NCBI RefSeq assembly: GCF_000715075.1
Contig: NC_134102.1
Location: forward strand, 51,903,348-51,967,347
Origin: Nicotiana tabacum
Lineage: Eukaryota; Streptophyta; Magnoliopsida; Solanales; Solanaceae
Direction of reading: 5' to 3'
DNA length: 64,000 nt
This document shows positions 21,599-32,300 of the stretch, one piece after another (position 1 is the stretch's first letter; the number at the start of each line of letters is the position of its first letter). The notes below the pieces were generated by a model. That model did no database searches. It was not told where the DNA came from and saw nothing but the letters and a program-made list of their open reading frames with translations. The position numbers were made by a program, and so were the translations under genes.

Positions 21599-22464
21599 AG
21601 AGGGATTCCGAGCTTTTGCCATTTTCGAGCATTTCAAGCTCGGGCTGGGCGATATTTGAGCAAGGTTTTCACGGAAAAACTTGAGATAAGTCCCTTGTGA
21701 TCATTTTTACTCCATAATATTGAATTATCATCGAATAATCCGATTAGATTACATCTTTTTGAGGTGTAAATCAGGGGTTTGAACTTAGGGATTTGAAAAC
21801 GAAAAATTAAGATTTGGAGGTCGAGTTGTTATTGGAATTCGATAAAATTGGTATGATTGAACTCGTATCGGAATGGGTGTTCAGATTTCATGAAAATTTT
21901 GTCGGGTTCTGAGGGGCGGGCCCCGCGTTGACTTTTGTTGACTTTTTGGAATAAATTTTTAAGTCGACATATTATTATCCGGAATTATTTCCGATAAATT
22001 TTAATGAGGTTATAAAATTAATTTGGTTAGATTTGAGCGGCCCAAAGGTCAATTCAAGCAAGAAGACGATTTTGGAATATCGGCATAACTTCAAAGAGGT
22101 AAGTATCTTGCCTAACCTCGAGTGGGGGAATTACCCCTTAGGCATTGAGTCTTATGTGAAAATTTTGTGGTTGGAAGCCATGTACGCGAGGCGACGAGTA
22201 CATACTCGGACTTATATGTGCAAATTTTATTGGTTTAAAGTTTTAGATATCTTTATGTATTAAATTGGATAATTGTTGGCACTAGTAAATACTTGAGTTA
22301 TCATGCTGCATTCCTTAAAAATCAAGTTTGTGTTTTATATAATAATTTGGTGTGATTGTTATTTGGATTTTATGTGAATTGTTGTATTGTGTTGTGGATT
22401 AAACACTCTCCTTGACGTTATTTATGCTTCCTACCTTGCTTGTTAATGATATACATATGCTTGG

Positions 22465-22765
22465 TGAGGAAGAGTGTAAAGCACGAAGGGTGATGCCGTG
22501 CCATTTGAATTATCTTATCATGTGAGGGAGAGTGTAAAGCACGAAGGGTGATGCCGTGCCATTGAGAGTGTAAAGCACGAAGGGTGATGCCGTACCGTTT
22601 CATTTATATTATCAGGTGAGGATGAGAGTAAAAGCCCAAAGGGTGATGCCGTGTCGTTTTATTTATATTATCAGGTGAGGATGAGAGTAAAAGCACGAAG
22701 GGGGATGCCGTGCAATTATTTTTATATTATCATATACTCATGGCACGAAAGGTGTTTGCGTGCAG
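22465..22765 (+). repeat. Tandem array with gcacgaagggtgatgccgtgc core
   Basis: Five units of roughly 40-70 bases carry a core with GCACG and CGTGC arms that can pair. Further single cores lie near 22985 and 23075. It is the downstream array of LTR D. Confidence 0.75.
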
Positions 22766-23018
22766 GAGAGTACGAGAGACATACATTATATTGTGATATT
22801 GTTTGTTGTGTATACATTCATGCCTTTATCTTGAGATGTTATTGTGCACCTATGTTTTTTATGTGACTTGTAGTCGTTGTTGCTTCCTGGGTGCCTCTAC
22901 TTTATTCTTTTTTTTATTGTTATTGGCACTTCTCCCACTTAGTTGGTACTGTTGTATGTATGTACTGTGAGAAAGATATAAATGCACGAAGGGTGTTGTC
23001 GTGCCAATTGATTTGATC

Positions 23019-23021
<3 letters not shown>

Positions 23022-23055
<34 letters not shown>
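23022..23055. repeat. AT dinucleotide microsatellite
   Basis: About 17 AT units separate two single copies of the gcacgaaggg core. Confidence 0.9.
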
Positions 23056-23058
<3 letters not shown>

Positions 23059-23170
23059 GTGAGAATGAGATAAGTGCACGAAGGTATTGCCGTGCCATTT
23101 GATGTGATGTGTTGAATATGTTTCTCACGCCATGAAAGTTAAATGAGGCGTCACATGGTGACTTTTATTC

Positions 23171-23935
23171 GAAAGAATTATATTTGAAAGTTATTTACTT
23201 GAAAGAATTATATTTGAAAGATATTTACTTGAAAGAATAATATTTGAAAGTTATTTACTTGAAAGAATTATATTTGAAAGATATTTACTTGAAAGAATTA
23301 TATTTGAAAGATATTTACTTGAAAGAATTATATTTGAAAGATATTTACTTGAAAAAATTTATATTTGAAAGATATTTACTTGAAAGAATTATATTTGAAA
23401 GATATTTACTTGAAAAAATTATATTTGAAAGTTATTTACTTGAAAGAATTATATTTGAAAGATATTTACTTGAAAGAATTATATTTGGAAGATATTTACT
23501 TGAAAGAATTATATTTGGAAGATATTTACTTGAAAGTTATTTACTTGAAATAATTATATTTGAAAGATATTTACTTGAAAGAATTTATATTTGAAAGATA
23601 TTTACTTGAAAAGAATTATATTTGAAAGATATTTACTTGAAAGAATTATATTTGGAAGATATTTACTTGAAAGAATTATATTTGAAAGTTATTTACTTGA
23701 AAGAATTATATTTGAAAGATATTTACTTGAAAGAATTTATATTTGAAAGATATTTACTTGAAAGAATTATATTTGAAAGATATTTACTTGAAGGAATTAT
23801 ATTCGAAAGATATTTATTGGAAAGAATTATATTCAGAAGAGGTTTATTTGAAAGAATGCTATTTGAAAGATATATTTATTTGAAGAAAGTATATTTGAGA
23901 TATATTTATTGAAAATAATTATATTCTAGAGACTT
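23171..23935 (+). repeat. 30-bp minisatellite, about 25 copies
   Basis: The unit is gaaagaattatatttgaaag plus atatttactt. Two related 15-base halves (gaaagaattatattt and gaaagatatttactt) show it grew from a shorter repeat. Because 30 is ten codons, frames stay open through the array and read as repeats of KDIYLKELYL; these are not genes. Copies decay toward the right edge. Confidence 0.93.
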
Positions 23936-24593
23936 TCATTGAAAGACTTATAGATAAAAAAAATGTATATTTTGAAAGACTTGATTAATTGGTTGTACCT
24001 GTGTTTATTATTCGTTGAGTAATATTTATGATATTCCTGTTACCTTGATGTATAAATCACTAGTTGATTGGTATTTCCCTTATTGTTATTTGTTTTCTAT
24101 TATTTTCGTATGCTATATTGCACAGATTATTAGACTAGTGAGTGTCTTGACTGTACCTCGTCTCTACCCCATTGAGGTTAGTCTTGATACTTACTGGGCA
24201 CCACTGTGGTGTGCTCACTCTACACTTTTGCACATTTTTGTGCAGAGCCAGGTATTGAAGATACTGGACTTGAGCAGAGTTAAAGCGGGATCGTAAGGAT
24301 TCAAGGTAGAGCTGCTTGGTCGACGCAGTCCCTTGGAGTCTTTTCATTTCATTGTACTGTTAACTTGTAATCAAACAGTATTGTATATTCGGTCCACGTG
24401 ATCATGCTATGTATTCAGTTAGAGTTCGTGACTCAGTACTACCAGTCTTCATAGGTAGTATATTGTAATTATTTTCGCGGTTAGTTTCAAACAAAAAAAA
24501 ATGGCTTCAAAAGGTAATTGAAATCGGCTTACCTAGTCTTAGAGACTAGGTGCCATCACGACTCCTGTGGTGAGATTTTGGGTCGTGACAAGT

Positions 24594-24607
24594 TGGTATC
24601 AGAGCTC
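24594..24607 (+). other. Primer binding site of element D
   Basis: tggtatcagagctc, three bases after the LTR end, is the standard plant initiator tRNA-Met site for reverse transcription. Confidence 0.9.
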
Positions 24608-24790
24608 TAGGTTCATAGGTTCTACGAGTTACGAACGAGTCTAGTAGAGTCTTGCGGATCGGTACGGAGACATCTGTACTTATCTTCGAGAGGCTACAGA
24701 ACTGTTAGGAAATTTCCATTTCTTTCATTCTTGTCGTGCGAAATTTGTTGAATTTAAAATTTGAACCTTTTTATCTCCATTCTCTCACAG

Positions 24791-25723
24791 ATGGTGAGGA
24801 CACGTGCTACTGAGTTAGCTGAGCAGGCATCCGCACATACTGCTAGGGCTGCAAGAGGCCGGGGTCGTGGTAGAGGCCGAGGTAGAGGTCGAGGAAGGGC
24901 ACGTGCTGCGACTAGAGCACCTGTCAGAACAACAGTTGAGGAGCCACTAGTAGGTCCAGTTGGGGAGACAGGTACCAGAAGCACCTGTTGTTACCCCCGG
25001 ACTTCAGGAGACTTTGGCACAGTTCCTGAGTATGTTTGGTACATTAACTCAGGCGGGATTGATCTCTGTTGCACTAAACATTCCGCAGATTGGGGGAGTA
25101 GCTCAGACTCCTACCACAACTACAGAGCAGCAGGTTCACGTTGGTCAGGTTTCAGGTTTAGTACCTGTACAAACTGTTATTTCGGTTCGGCCTGAGGTCA
25201 GGCCCGAGGCATCAGAAGAAGAACAAAAGAGACTTGAAAGGTTTAAGAAATATGATCCACCAACTTTCAGTGGCACAGCTACAGAGGATGCCCAAGAATT
25301 TCTAGAAAATTGTCACCGTATTCTCTGCACCATGGGAATTGTGGAGGTGAGCGGAGTTGCCTTTACTACATTTCAACTGTCAGGCGCAGCGTATCGATGG
25401 TGGCAAATCTATGAAGAAGGTAGACCAGCCGATGCCACACCACCAACTTGGGTTCAATTTTCGGAAATGTTCTTGAAAGAGTTTGTTCCCCAGACTCTCA
25501 GAGATGCGTGGCGCACAGAGTTTGAACGGTTGCGTCAGGGCACTATGACAGTGTCAGAATATGCTATCAGGTTCAGTGAGTTAGCCCGTCATGCACCTAT
25601 CTTGGTTCTTACAATCAGAGAGCGGGTCCGCAGATTCATTGAGGGGCTCGAATATGATATTAAAATATGCATGGCTCGAGAATTGCAAACTGATACTCCA
25701 TTTCAACAAGTAGTAGAGATTAC
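24791..25723 (+). pseudogene. Element D gag, first part
   Basis: It starts at the ATG of MVRTRATELAEQ, the same start as gag of E and J. An Arg/Gly-rich stretch of RG repeats follows. A one-base shift near 24958 moves the reading frame; the rest then matches the retrotransposon gag domain: FKKYDPPTFSGTATEDAQEF, AYRWWQIYEEG, EFVPQTLRDAW and SEYAIRFSELARHAP. It is cut at 25723 by insertion of element E, just after codons for QVVEI. The continuation is at 36524. Gag packages the RNA of active elements; this copy is doubly broken. Confidence 0.9.
25719..25723 (+). other. Target site duplication of E, left copy
   Basis: attac directly precedes the TG of the left LTR and is repeated at 36519-36523. 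Confidence 0.9.
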
Positions 25724-26486
25724 TGTCACGACCCAATTTCACCTATAAGTCATGATGGCGCCCAACACTACAGCTAGGCAAGCCGACTAATAAGTCAAAC
25801 GTACATTGGTTAAACTTTTATTCAAAGAAAATAATAAAACTACAAACTTCTACCAATGTGTGTGCCAAGACCCGGTGTCACAAGTGCATGAGCATCTAGT
25901 AGATTATACAAAACTCCAAATACTGTCTGAAATAAAATAGACAGAATATAAATATCAGAAGAGACACTGGTAGCTGCAGAACGGCTCAGAAAGGCAGCTC
26001 ACCACTATGCCTCGGGATGACGTGAGTATGTGATGATAGGTCCTCCACTAGTACCTGTCTCAGATCCTGCACAAAAAGTGCAGCAAGTGTAGTATGAGTA
26101 CGTAAACAACGTGTACCCAGTAAGTATCAAGCCTAATCTCGAAGTGGTAGAGACGAGATGGCCGACTTTGACACTCACTATGGGTCAATAATAATTGAAA
26201 TAAAATTAGGATATTCAAATCAGCATGATTTACAGAATTTACAAATAATTTATTTAATCAGCGAAAATAATCAAATTCCTTCAAATGTAACAATTCTCAA
26301 TATATTAATTAAATTCCTTCAATTCAAATAAATTCCAATTTATCAATTAAATCTCATTTACAGGAGTAACAATTAATTCCTAAACAAGCAAGAATAATAA
26401 TTCATTAAATTCCAAGGATTTTCCAATTTATTACTTAGCTTCACAAGCTGAAATAAATTATTAAAGTATCGTGTAATTATTATTAT

Positions 26487-26605
26487 TAAGCACGATTTCT
26501 GCCGAGGACGTACGACCCGATCCAGAGTGTCGTGTACACTGCCGAGGGACGTGCGGCGCGATCCATAGATGCATCTATCCTGCCGAGGCATTCGACCCGC
26601 TCCAC
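26487..26605 (-). repeat. ctgccgagg array in 3' LTR of E
   Basis: Three units of about 45 bases, each with ctgccgagg and a later cccgatcc or cgatcc on the plus strand. The 5' LTR copy is at 34468-34580 and a sister array of element J is near 63470-63590. Confidence 0.75.
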
Positions 26606-27529
26606 AAGAAAGGAGGACATTTTCTTATGTGCCTCCGGAAGGAGAGTATATTCATTATAAGATGAATTTAGGAGGAGAACAATTTCTTTTAACAATTAAT
26701 TGATTTAAACAGACAATCAAGCCTATGAGATTTTTATCCTTTAATATCTTTATCTAACAATTCACAATATATTCATATAGATATCAATTAATATAAATAA
26801 ATCAAAGAATACAATTTACACAAGTAAGGCATGCTTTGAGTCCTAAACTACCCGGACTTTAGCATTAATAGTAGCTACGCACGGACTCTCGTCACCTCGT
26901 GCGTACGTAGCCCCCCACAATTAGCAACAATTATTTAATTTTAATCACCTATGAGGTAATTTCCCCCTCACAAGATTAGACAAGAGACTTACCTCGTCTT
27001 GCTCCAATTTAATCCACTATAGGGCCTTTTCCACGATTATCCAACTCCGTCTGGCTCGAATTTAGCCAAAATAATTCGATAAAATCACTAAATATTGTAT
27101 AAATCAATTCTATAAGAAAATACTACATTTTTAAGAAAAGATTCCGAAATTAATTAAAAATTTGCCCGCGGGGCCCACATCTCGGAATCCGACAAAAGTT
27201 ATGAAATCTGATAACTCATTCAATTACGAGTCCAACCATATCAGTTTCACTCAAATCCGACTCCGAATCGATACCGAAATCTCAAAATTTCGTTTTTATG
27301 AGATTTCTAAACTTTTCCAAATTTCAATCTCAAAACACTAATTAAATTGTGAAAATAATGATATACTTGTATATGTAGACCAAATCCGAGTTAGAATCAC
27401 TTACCCCAATGTTTTTCCTTTGAAAATCTGCCAAAAATCGTCTCTGCTCAAGCTCAAGTTCGTCAAAAATGGCAAATGGGACGAATGCCCTCTTTTTATA
27501 AAACTGCCCAGCAGCCTTCGGAACTGGTC

Positions 27530-27835
27530 CTCGAACTGGGCCTCGATCGGGGCTTTGATCACAAGCTCAAGCCTGGACCTCGGTCATGGCCTCGATCAGG
27601 GCATCGAGGTTGGGCCTTCGATCATAGCCTCAATCATGGCATCGATCTTGAGCCTTCGATCAGGGCATCGAGCATGGGTCTCGATCCTAGCCCTCGAGCC
27701 TTACCTTCGATCATGCCCTCGAGCCTTGCCTTCGATTGAGGCTTCGATACTGAGTCTCGTCCCTGGCTTCGACTCAGGACTCGATCGTGGGCTCGATATC
27801 TGGGTTCGATCTGAGGCTCGATCACAGCCCAGAAT
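27530..27835 (-). repeat. TCGA-rich array upstream of the E promoter (3' LTR)
   Basis: Irregular copies of words such as cctcgatcggggcttcgatc fill about 300 bases and contain many TCGA tetramers. The twin in the 5' LTR is at 35500-35815, with small length differences. Confidence 0.8.
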
Positions 27836-28531
27836 ATGCAGTAGAAGAGAAAATTGTAGCAGCTTTTTAAGTCCAACTTTTGATCCGTTAACCATCCGAA
27901 ACTCACCTGAGGCCCTCGGGACCTCAACCAAATATACCAACAAGTCCTAAAATATCATACAAACTTAGTCGAACCTCTAAATCACATCAAACAACGCTAA
28001 AATCATGAATCATACCCCAATTCAAGCTTAATGAAACTAAGAGTTTTCAACTTCTACATTCAATGTCGGAACCTATCAAATCAACTCCGATTGACCTCAA
28101 ATTTTACACACAAGTCATAAATTACTTAACGGAGCTATGAAAATTTTCGGAACTGGATTCCGACTCCGGTATCAAAAAGTCAACTCATCAGTCAAACTTT
28201 CAAACTTAAATTCCTGTTTTTAGCCATTTCAAGCCTAATTTAACTACGAACTTTCAAATAAAATTCCGAACACGCTCCTAAGTCCAAAATCACCATACGG
28301 AGCTGTTGGAATCATCAAAATTCTATTCCGGGGTCGTTTTCTCAAAATGTTGACCGAAGTCAAACTTAGCACTTTAAGGCCAACTTAAGGAACCAAGTGT
28401 TCCGATTTCACCTCAAACACTTCCAAATCCCGAACCAACCATCCCCGCAAGTCATAAATCATTACAAGCACCTACAAGAAGTTTTATTTTAGGGAACGGG
28501 GTTCTAAAAGTTAAAATGACCGGTTGGGTCA

Positions 28532-29975
28532 TTACATTCTCCACCTCTTAAACAAACGTTCCTCCTCGAACGGGTTTAGAATTGTACCTGGAGTGCTGAA
28601 TAAGTGTGGATATCTGCTCCGCATGTCTTCCTCGGCCTCCCAAGTCGCTTACTCGACTGGTTGGCCCCTCCACTGGACTTTTACTGCAAAAATCCTCTTG
28701 GACCTCAACTGGCGAACCTGTTTATCAACAGTGGTAATTGGCTCCTCTTCATAACCCAAGATATTATCTAGCTGAACTGTGTTGAAGTCTAACACATGTG
28801 ATAGGTCGGCATGATACTTCCGGAGCATAGATACGTGAAAAATCGGATGAACTCCCGATAGGCTGGGAGGCAATGCAAGCTCATAAGCAACCTCCCCAAC
28901 TCGTTTCAACACCTCAAATGGGCCTATAAACCTTGGGCTCAACTTGCCCTTCTTCCCGAATCTCAAAATTCCCTTCATCGGCGAAACCTTCAAGAGAACT
29001 TTTTCACCTACCATAGATGATATATCACGCGCTTTCTGATCCGCGTAACTCTTTTGTCTGGACTGTGCTGTACGAAGTCGCTCCTGAATCAACTTTACCT
29101 TTTCCAAGGCATCCCTTACCAAATCAGCACCATATAACTTAGCCTCACCTGGCTCAAACCATCTGATAGGTGAACGACATCGCCAACCATATAAAGCCTT
29201 AAATGGAGCCATCTCGATGCTGGATTGGTAACTGTTATTATAAGCAAACTCGACCAAAGGCAGGAAACGATCCCACTGACCTCCAAAGTCAATCACACAT
29301 GCCCTGAGCATATCCTCCAAAATCTGAATTGTCCTCTCTGACTGTCCATCGGTCTGCGGATGAAAGGCTGTGTTGAGTTCTACACGGGTCCCTAACTCAC
29401 TCTGTACTGCTCTCCAGAAATGTGAAGTAAACTGAGGACCTCTATCTAATATGATGGAAATTGGCACACCGTGCAACCGAACTATCTCCTGAATATAAAT
29501 CTGAGCCAACCTCTCTGAAGTATACGTAGTTACAACAGGAATAAAATGTGCCGACTTAGTCAACCTGTCAACAATCACCCAAACTGCATCAAATTTTCTC
29601 AAGGTCCGCAGCAACCCAACTACAAAATCCATAGTAATTCGTTCCCATTTCCACTCTGGTATGGTCATCTGCTGAAGTAGGCCACCTGGCCTCTGGTGCT
29701 CATATTTAACCTTACTGGCAATTTAGACACCGAGCTACATACTCAACTATGTCCTTTTTCATTCGTCGCCACCAATAATGCTGCCTCAAGTCACGATACA
29801 TCTTCGTAGCACCTGGATGAATAGAATATCGAGAACTGTGTGACTCCTCCAGGATCTTTTTCCTCAGTTCATCCACATTAGGAACACACAGATGATCCTG
29901 GAGTCGTAGAACACCATCTGCACCAATAGTGACTTCCTTGGCACCACCTTGTAGTACCGTTTCACGAAGAACCAC
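28532..29975 (-). pseudogene. Element E integrase with chromodomain
   Basis: Order on the minus strand: the H2C2 zinc region (HSSRYSIHPGATKMYRDLRQ then CLNC) at 29712-29975, a one-base frame break near 29710, then the catalytic core with its acidic residues in VIVDRLTKSAHF, ILDRGPQFTS and SERTIQILEDML. Next come the GPFEVL/HPIFHVSMLRKY region and a chromodomain (VDKQVRQLRSKRIFAVKVQW) near 28570-28760. A TAA at 28649 interrupts the chromodomain; downstream codons still match. The frame runs through the polypurine tract and ends on TAA at 28532-28534, inside the LTR. In active elements it inserts cDNA, and the chromodomain steers the target choice. Confidence 0.9.
28537..28549 (-). other. Polypurine tract of element E
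   Basis: On the minus strand aagaggtggagaa abuts the LTR start. It also encodes the last pol residues, FKRWRM without the final base. Confidence 0.8.
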
Positions 29976-30026
29976 CAGGTGTGGGTCATCATACTGGCGA
30001 GCCTTGATCTGCTCAAATAGTGAAGA

Positions 30027-31576
30027 TTAGGCCACAACACATGCAAGAACTCGGCTGGGCTCTGAAATATCCAGCCTCACAAGTCTGTTAGCCAAGGACT
30101 GAATATCCGAGGCTAATGGCCTTTCCTCTGCTGAAATGAAAGCCAAACTACCCATACTCTCCGCCTTTCAGCTTAAGGCATCTGCAACCACATTTGCTTT
30201 GCCCGAATGATTCAAGGTAGTAATATCATAATCTTTTAGTAACTCCAGCCATCTGCGCTGCCTCAAATTTAGATCCCTCTGCTTGAACAAATGCTGCAAA
30301 CTGCGATGATTAATGTAAACTTCACAAGACACCCCATAAAGATAATGCCTCCAAATCTTAAGAGCATGAACAATCGCAGCTAACTCCAAATCATGTACCG
30401 GATAATTCTTTTCGTGGGGCTTCAGCTGACGTGAAGCATATGCAATAGCTTTCCCTTCCTGCATCAATACACAACCCAAGCCAACGCGCGAAGCGTCGCA
30501 ATACACTGTATACATCCCCGAACCGGAAGGCAACACTAACACTGGTGCTGTAGTCAATAATGTCTTGAGCTTCTGAAAGCTCACCTCACAATCATCGGAC
30601 CATCGGAATGGAGCACCCTTCTGGGTTAATTTGGTCAAAGGTGCTGCAATAGATGAAAAACCTTCCACGAACCGACGATAATAACTGCCAAACCCAGAAA
30701 ACTCCTGATCTCCGTCGCCGAAGTGGGACGATGCCAATTCTAAACTGCCTCAATCTTTTTGGGATCAACTTTAATACCTTCGCCCGATACGATATGTCCA
30801 AAAAATGCTACAGACTCTAGCTAAAACTCACATTTAGAGAACTTAGCATATAGCTTTTGTTCCCGCAATGTCTGAAGCACTAATCTCATGTGTTGCTCAT
30901 GTTCCTCCTTACTGCGCGAATAGATTAAGATGTCATCAATGAAGACAATGACAAACGAATCAATATATGGCATGAATACTCCATTCATCAGATCCATAAA
31001 CGCTGCCAGAGCATTAGTTAAACCAAAAGACATTACCAGAAACTCATAATGACCATATCTAGTACGGAAAGCAGTCTTCGGAACATCCGAATCCCGAATC
31101 TTCAACTGATGGTACCCCGACCTCAAGTCGATCTTAGAGAATACCCTAGCACCCTGTAACTGGTCAAATAGATCATCAATACGTGGCAACGGGTACTTGT
31201 TCTTAATAGTGACTTTGTTTAATTGGAGATAATCAATACACATCCACATTGTTCCATCCTTCTTTTTCACAAATAATACTGGTGCACCCCAAGGCGATAC
31301 ACTCGGTCTGACAAACCCTTTGGCTAGTAACTCTTCAAGCTGTTCTTTTAATTCTTTCAATTCTTTCGGAGCCATGCGATACAGTGAGATAGATATAGGC
31401 TGGGTATCTGAAGCCAAGTCAATACAGAAATCAATATCATGATCAGGTGGCATACTTGGAAGATCTGACGGAAATACATTGGGGAACTCCCGAACTACAG
31501 GCACTGAATCAATAGCCGGAGTCTCTGCAGTAGTATCCCGAACATAGGCTTGATTAAGCCAAACAACCCTTCTCAA
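30027..31576 (-). pseudogene. Element E reverse transcriptase and RNase H
   Basis: The reverse transcriptase domain runs over about 30821-31400 with [49 protein letters not shown] and the catalytic [14 protein letters not shown] at 30821 follows FSKCEF. After a frame break near 30700-30735, RNase H follows at 30168-30737 with [31 protein letters not shown] and the terminal ANVVADALS, then TGA at 30168. Another stop is at 30027. In active elements this part copies RNA to DNA and removes the RNA strand. Confidence 0.92.
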
Positions 31577-32300
31577 CCATGTGTTGAGCCTTTATAAAAG
31601 AAATAACTCGATTAAATGAACTAACAGGCGAACCCTTCCACTCCAGCTTAGGCAATGCTGGAATAGCCAAGGTAACAGTCTTGGCATGACAATCTAGAAT
31701 AGCATGATATGGAGATAACCAATCCATACCCAGAATAATTTTAAAATCGGTTATCTCAAGCAATAGGAGATCTGCTCTAGTTTTATAACCACAGAATGTA
31801 ATAATACAAGACCGGTAGATCCGGTTCATGACAACAGAATCGCCCACAGGAGTGGACACATAAACAGGAGTACTCAAGGACTCACGAGAAACACCCAGGA
31901 ATGGAGCAAATAAAGATGACACATATGAATACGTAGATCCTGGATCAAATAATACTGAGGCATCTTTTCCACAAACAGAAATAATACCTATAATCACGGC
32001 ATCTGAGGCCTCTGCATCTGGTCTAGCCAGAAAAGCATAGAACCGAGCTGGAGTGCCAACTGGCTGACCTCCACCCCTAGGACGGCCCCTACCCACCTGT
32101 CCTCTACCTTTGGGTGGTCGGACTACTGGTGGAGCAACTGGTCCGGTAAGCATAGGCTGCTGACCCGGCTGTACTGGTCTACCTCGAAGCCTGGGGCAAA
32201 ACCTCCGCATGTGACTGGGATCCCCGCACTCGTAACAACTCTTCGGTGCGATGGGCTGCTGACTAAGTGTCTGGCCGTGGGGACCTGAATACCCACTGGG
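31554..32300 (-). pseudogene. Element E zinc knuckle and protease
   Basis: The CCHC zinc knuckle CYECGDPSHMRRFC is at about 32192-32236. The protease follows with ASVLFDPGSTYSYVSSLFA near 31900-31965, where the active-site triad reads D-P-G instead of D-S-G. After the protease, LLLLEITDFKIILGMDWL matches its conserved C-terminal part. The frame breaks at 31554 after HMVEKGCLA; the reverse-transcriptase frame takes over in another phase. Confidence 0.88.

Larger units (their letters stand above)
20646..24590 (+). mobile_element. 5' LTR of element D (3945 bp)
   Basis: It starts tgtaacgacccgac and ends gattttgggtcgtgaca, followed three bases on by a primer site. It is the longest LTR in the window because it carries several arrays: CpG-rich 20-mers (21357-21577), units with a gcacgaagggtgatgcc core (22465-22765, one more near 22985 and 23075), an AT run (23022-23055) and a 30-bp minisatellite (23171-23935). 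A TATA box lies at 21590. Open frames in it are by-products of the arrays. No second D LTR is recognisable, so D lost its 3' half. Confidence 0.85.
25724..28536 (-). mobile_element. 3' LTR of element E
   Basis: On the minus strand it starts tgtaatgacccaaccggtc and ends aaattgggtcgtgaca. Inside, the TCGA-rich array at 27530-27835 lies upstream of the TATA-like gttttataaaaag (27490-27505), and the ctgccgagg array at 26487-26605 lies downstream. Confidence 0.92.

Noticed and set aside
21284..21659. Several overlapping frames on both strands in LTR D
   Set aside because: They come from the GC-rich array, where stop codons are rare by composition.
22465..22765. Possible CRISPR-like array of gcacgaagggtgatgcc repeats
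   Set aside because: Spacers are themselves similar and the array lies in a plant LTR; this is an ordinary degenerate tandem repeat.
23244..23594. Open frame of 116 codons reading repeats of KDIYLKELYL
   Set aside because: It is a by-product of the 30-bp minisatellite, whose length is a multiple of three; several phases are open and no gene context exists.
27420..27950. 176-codon frame in the E LTR, repeated at 35390-35881
   Set aside because: It lies across the TCGA array on the strand opposite to the element; openness is due to composition.
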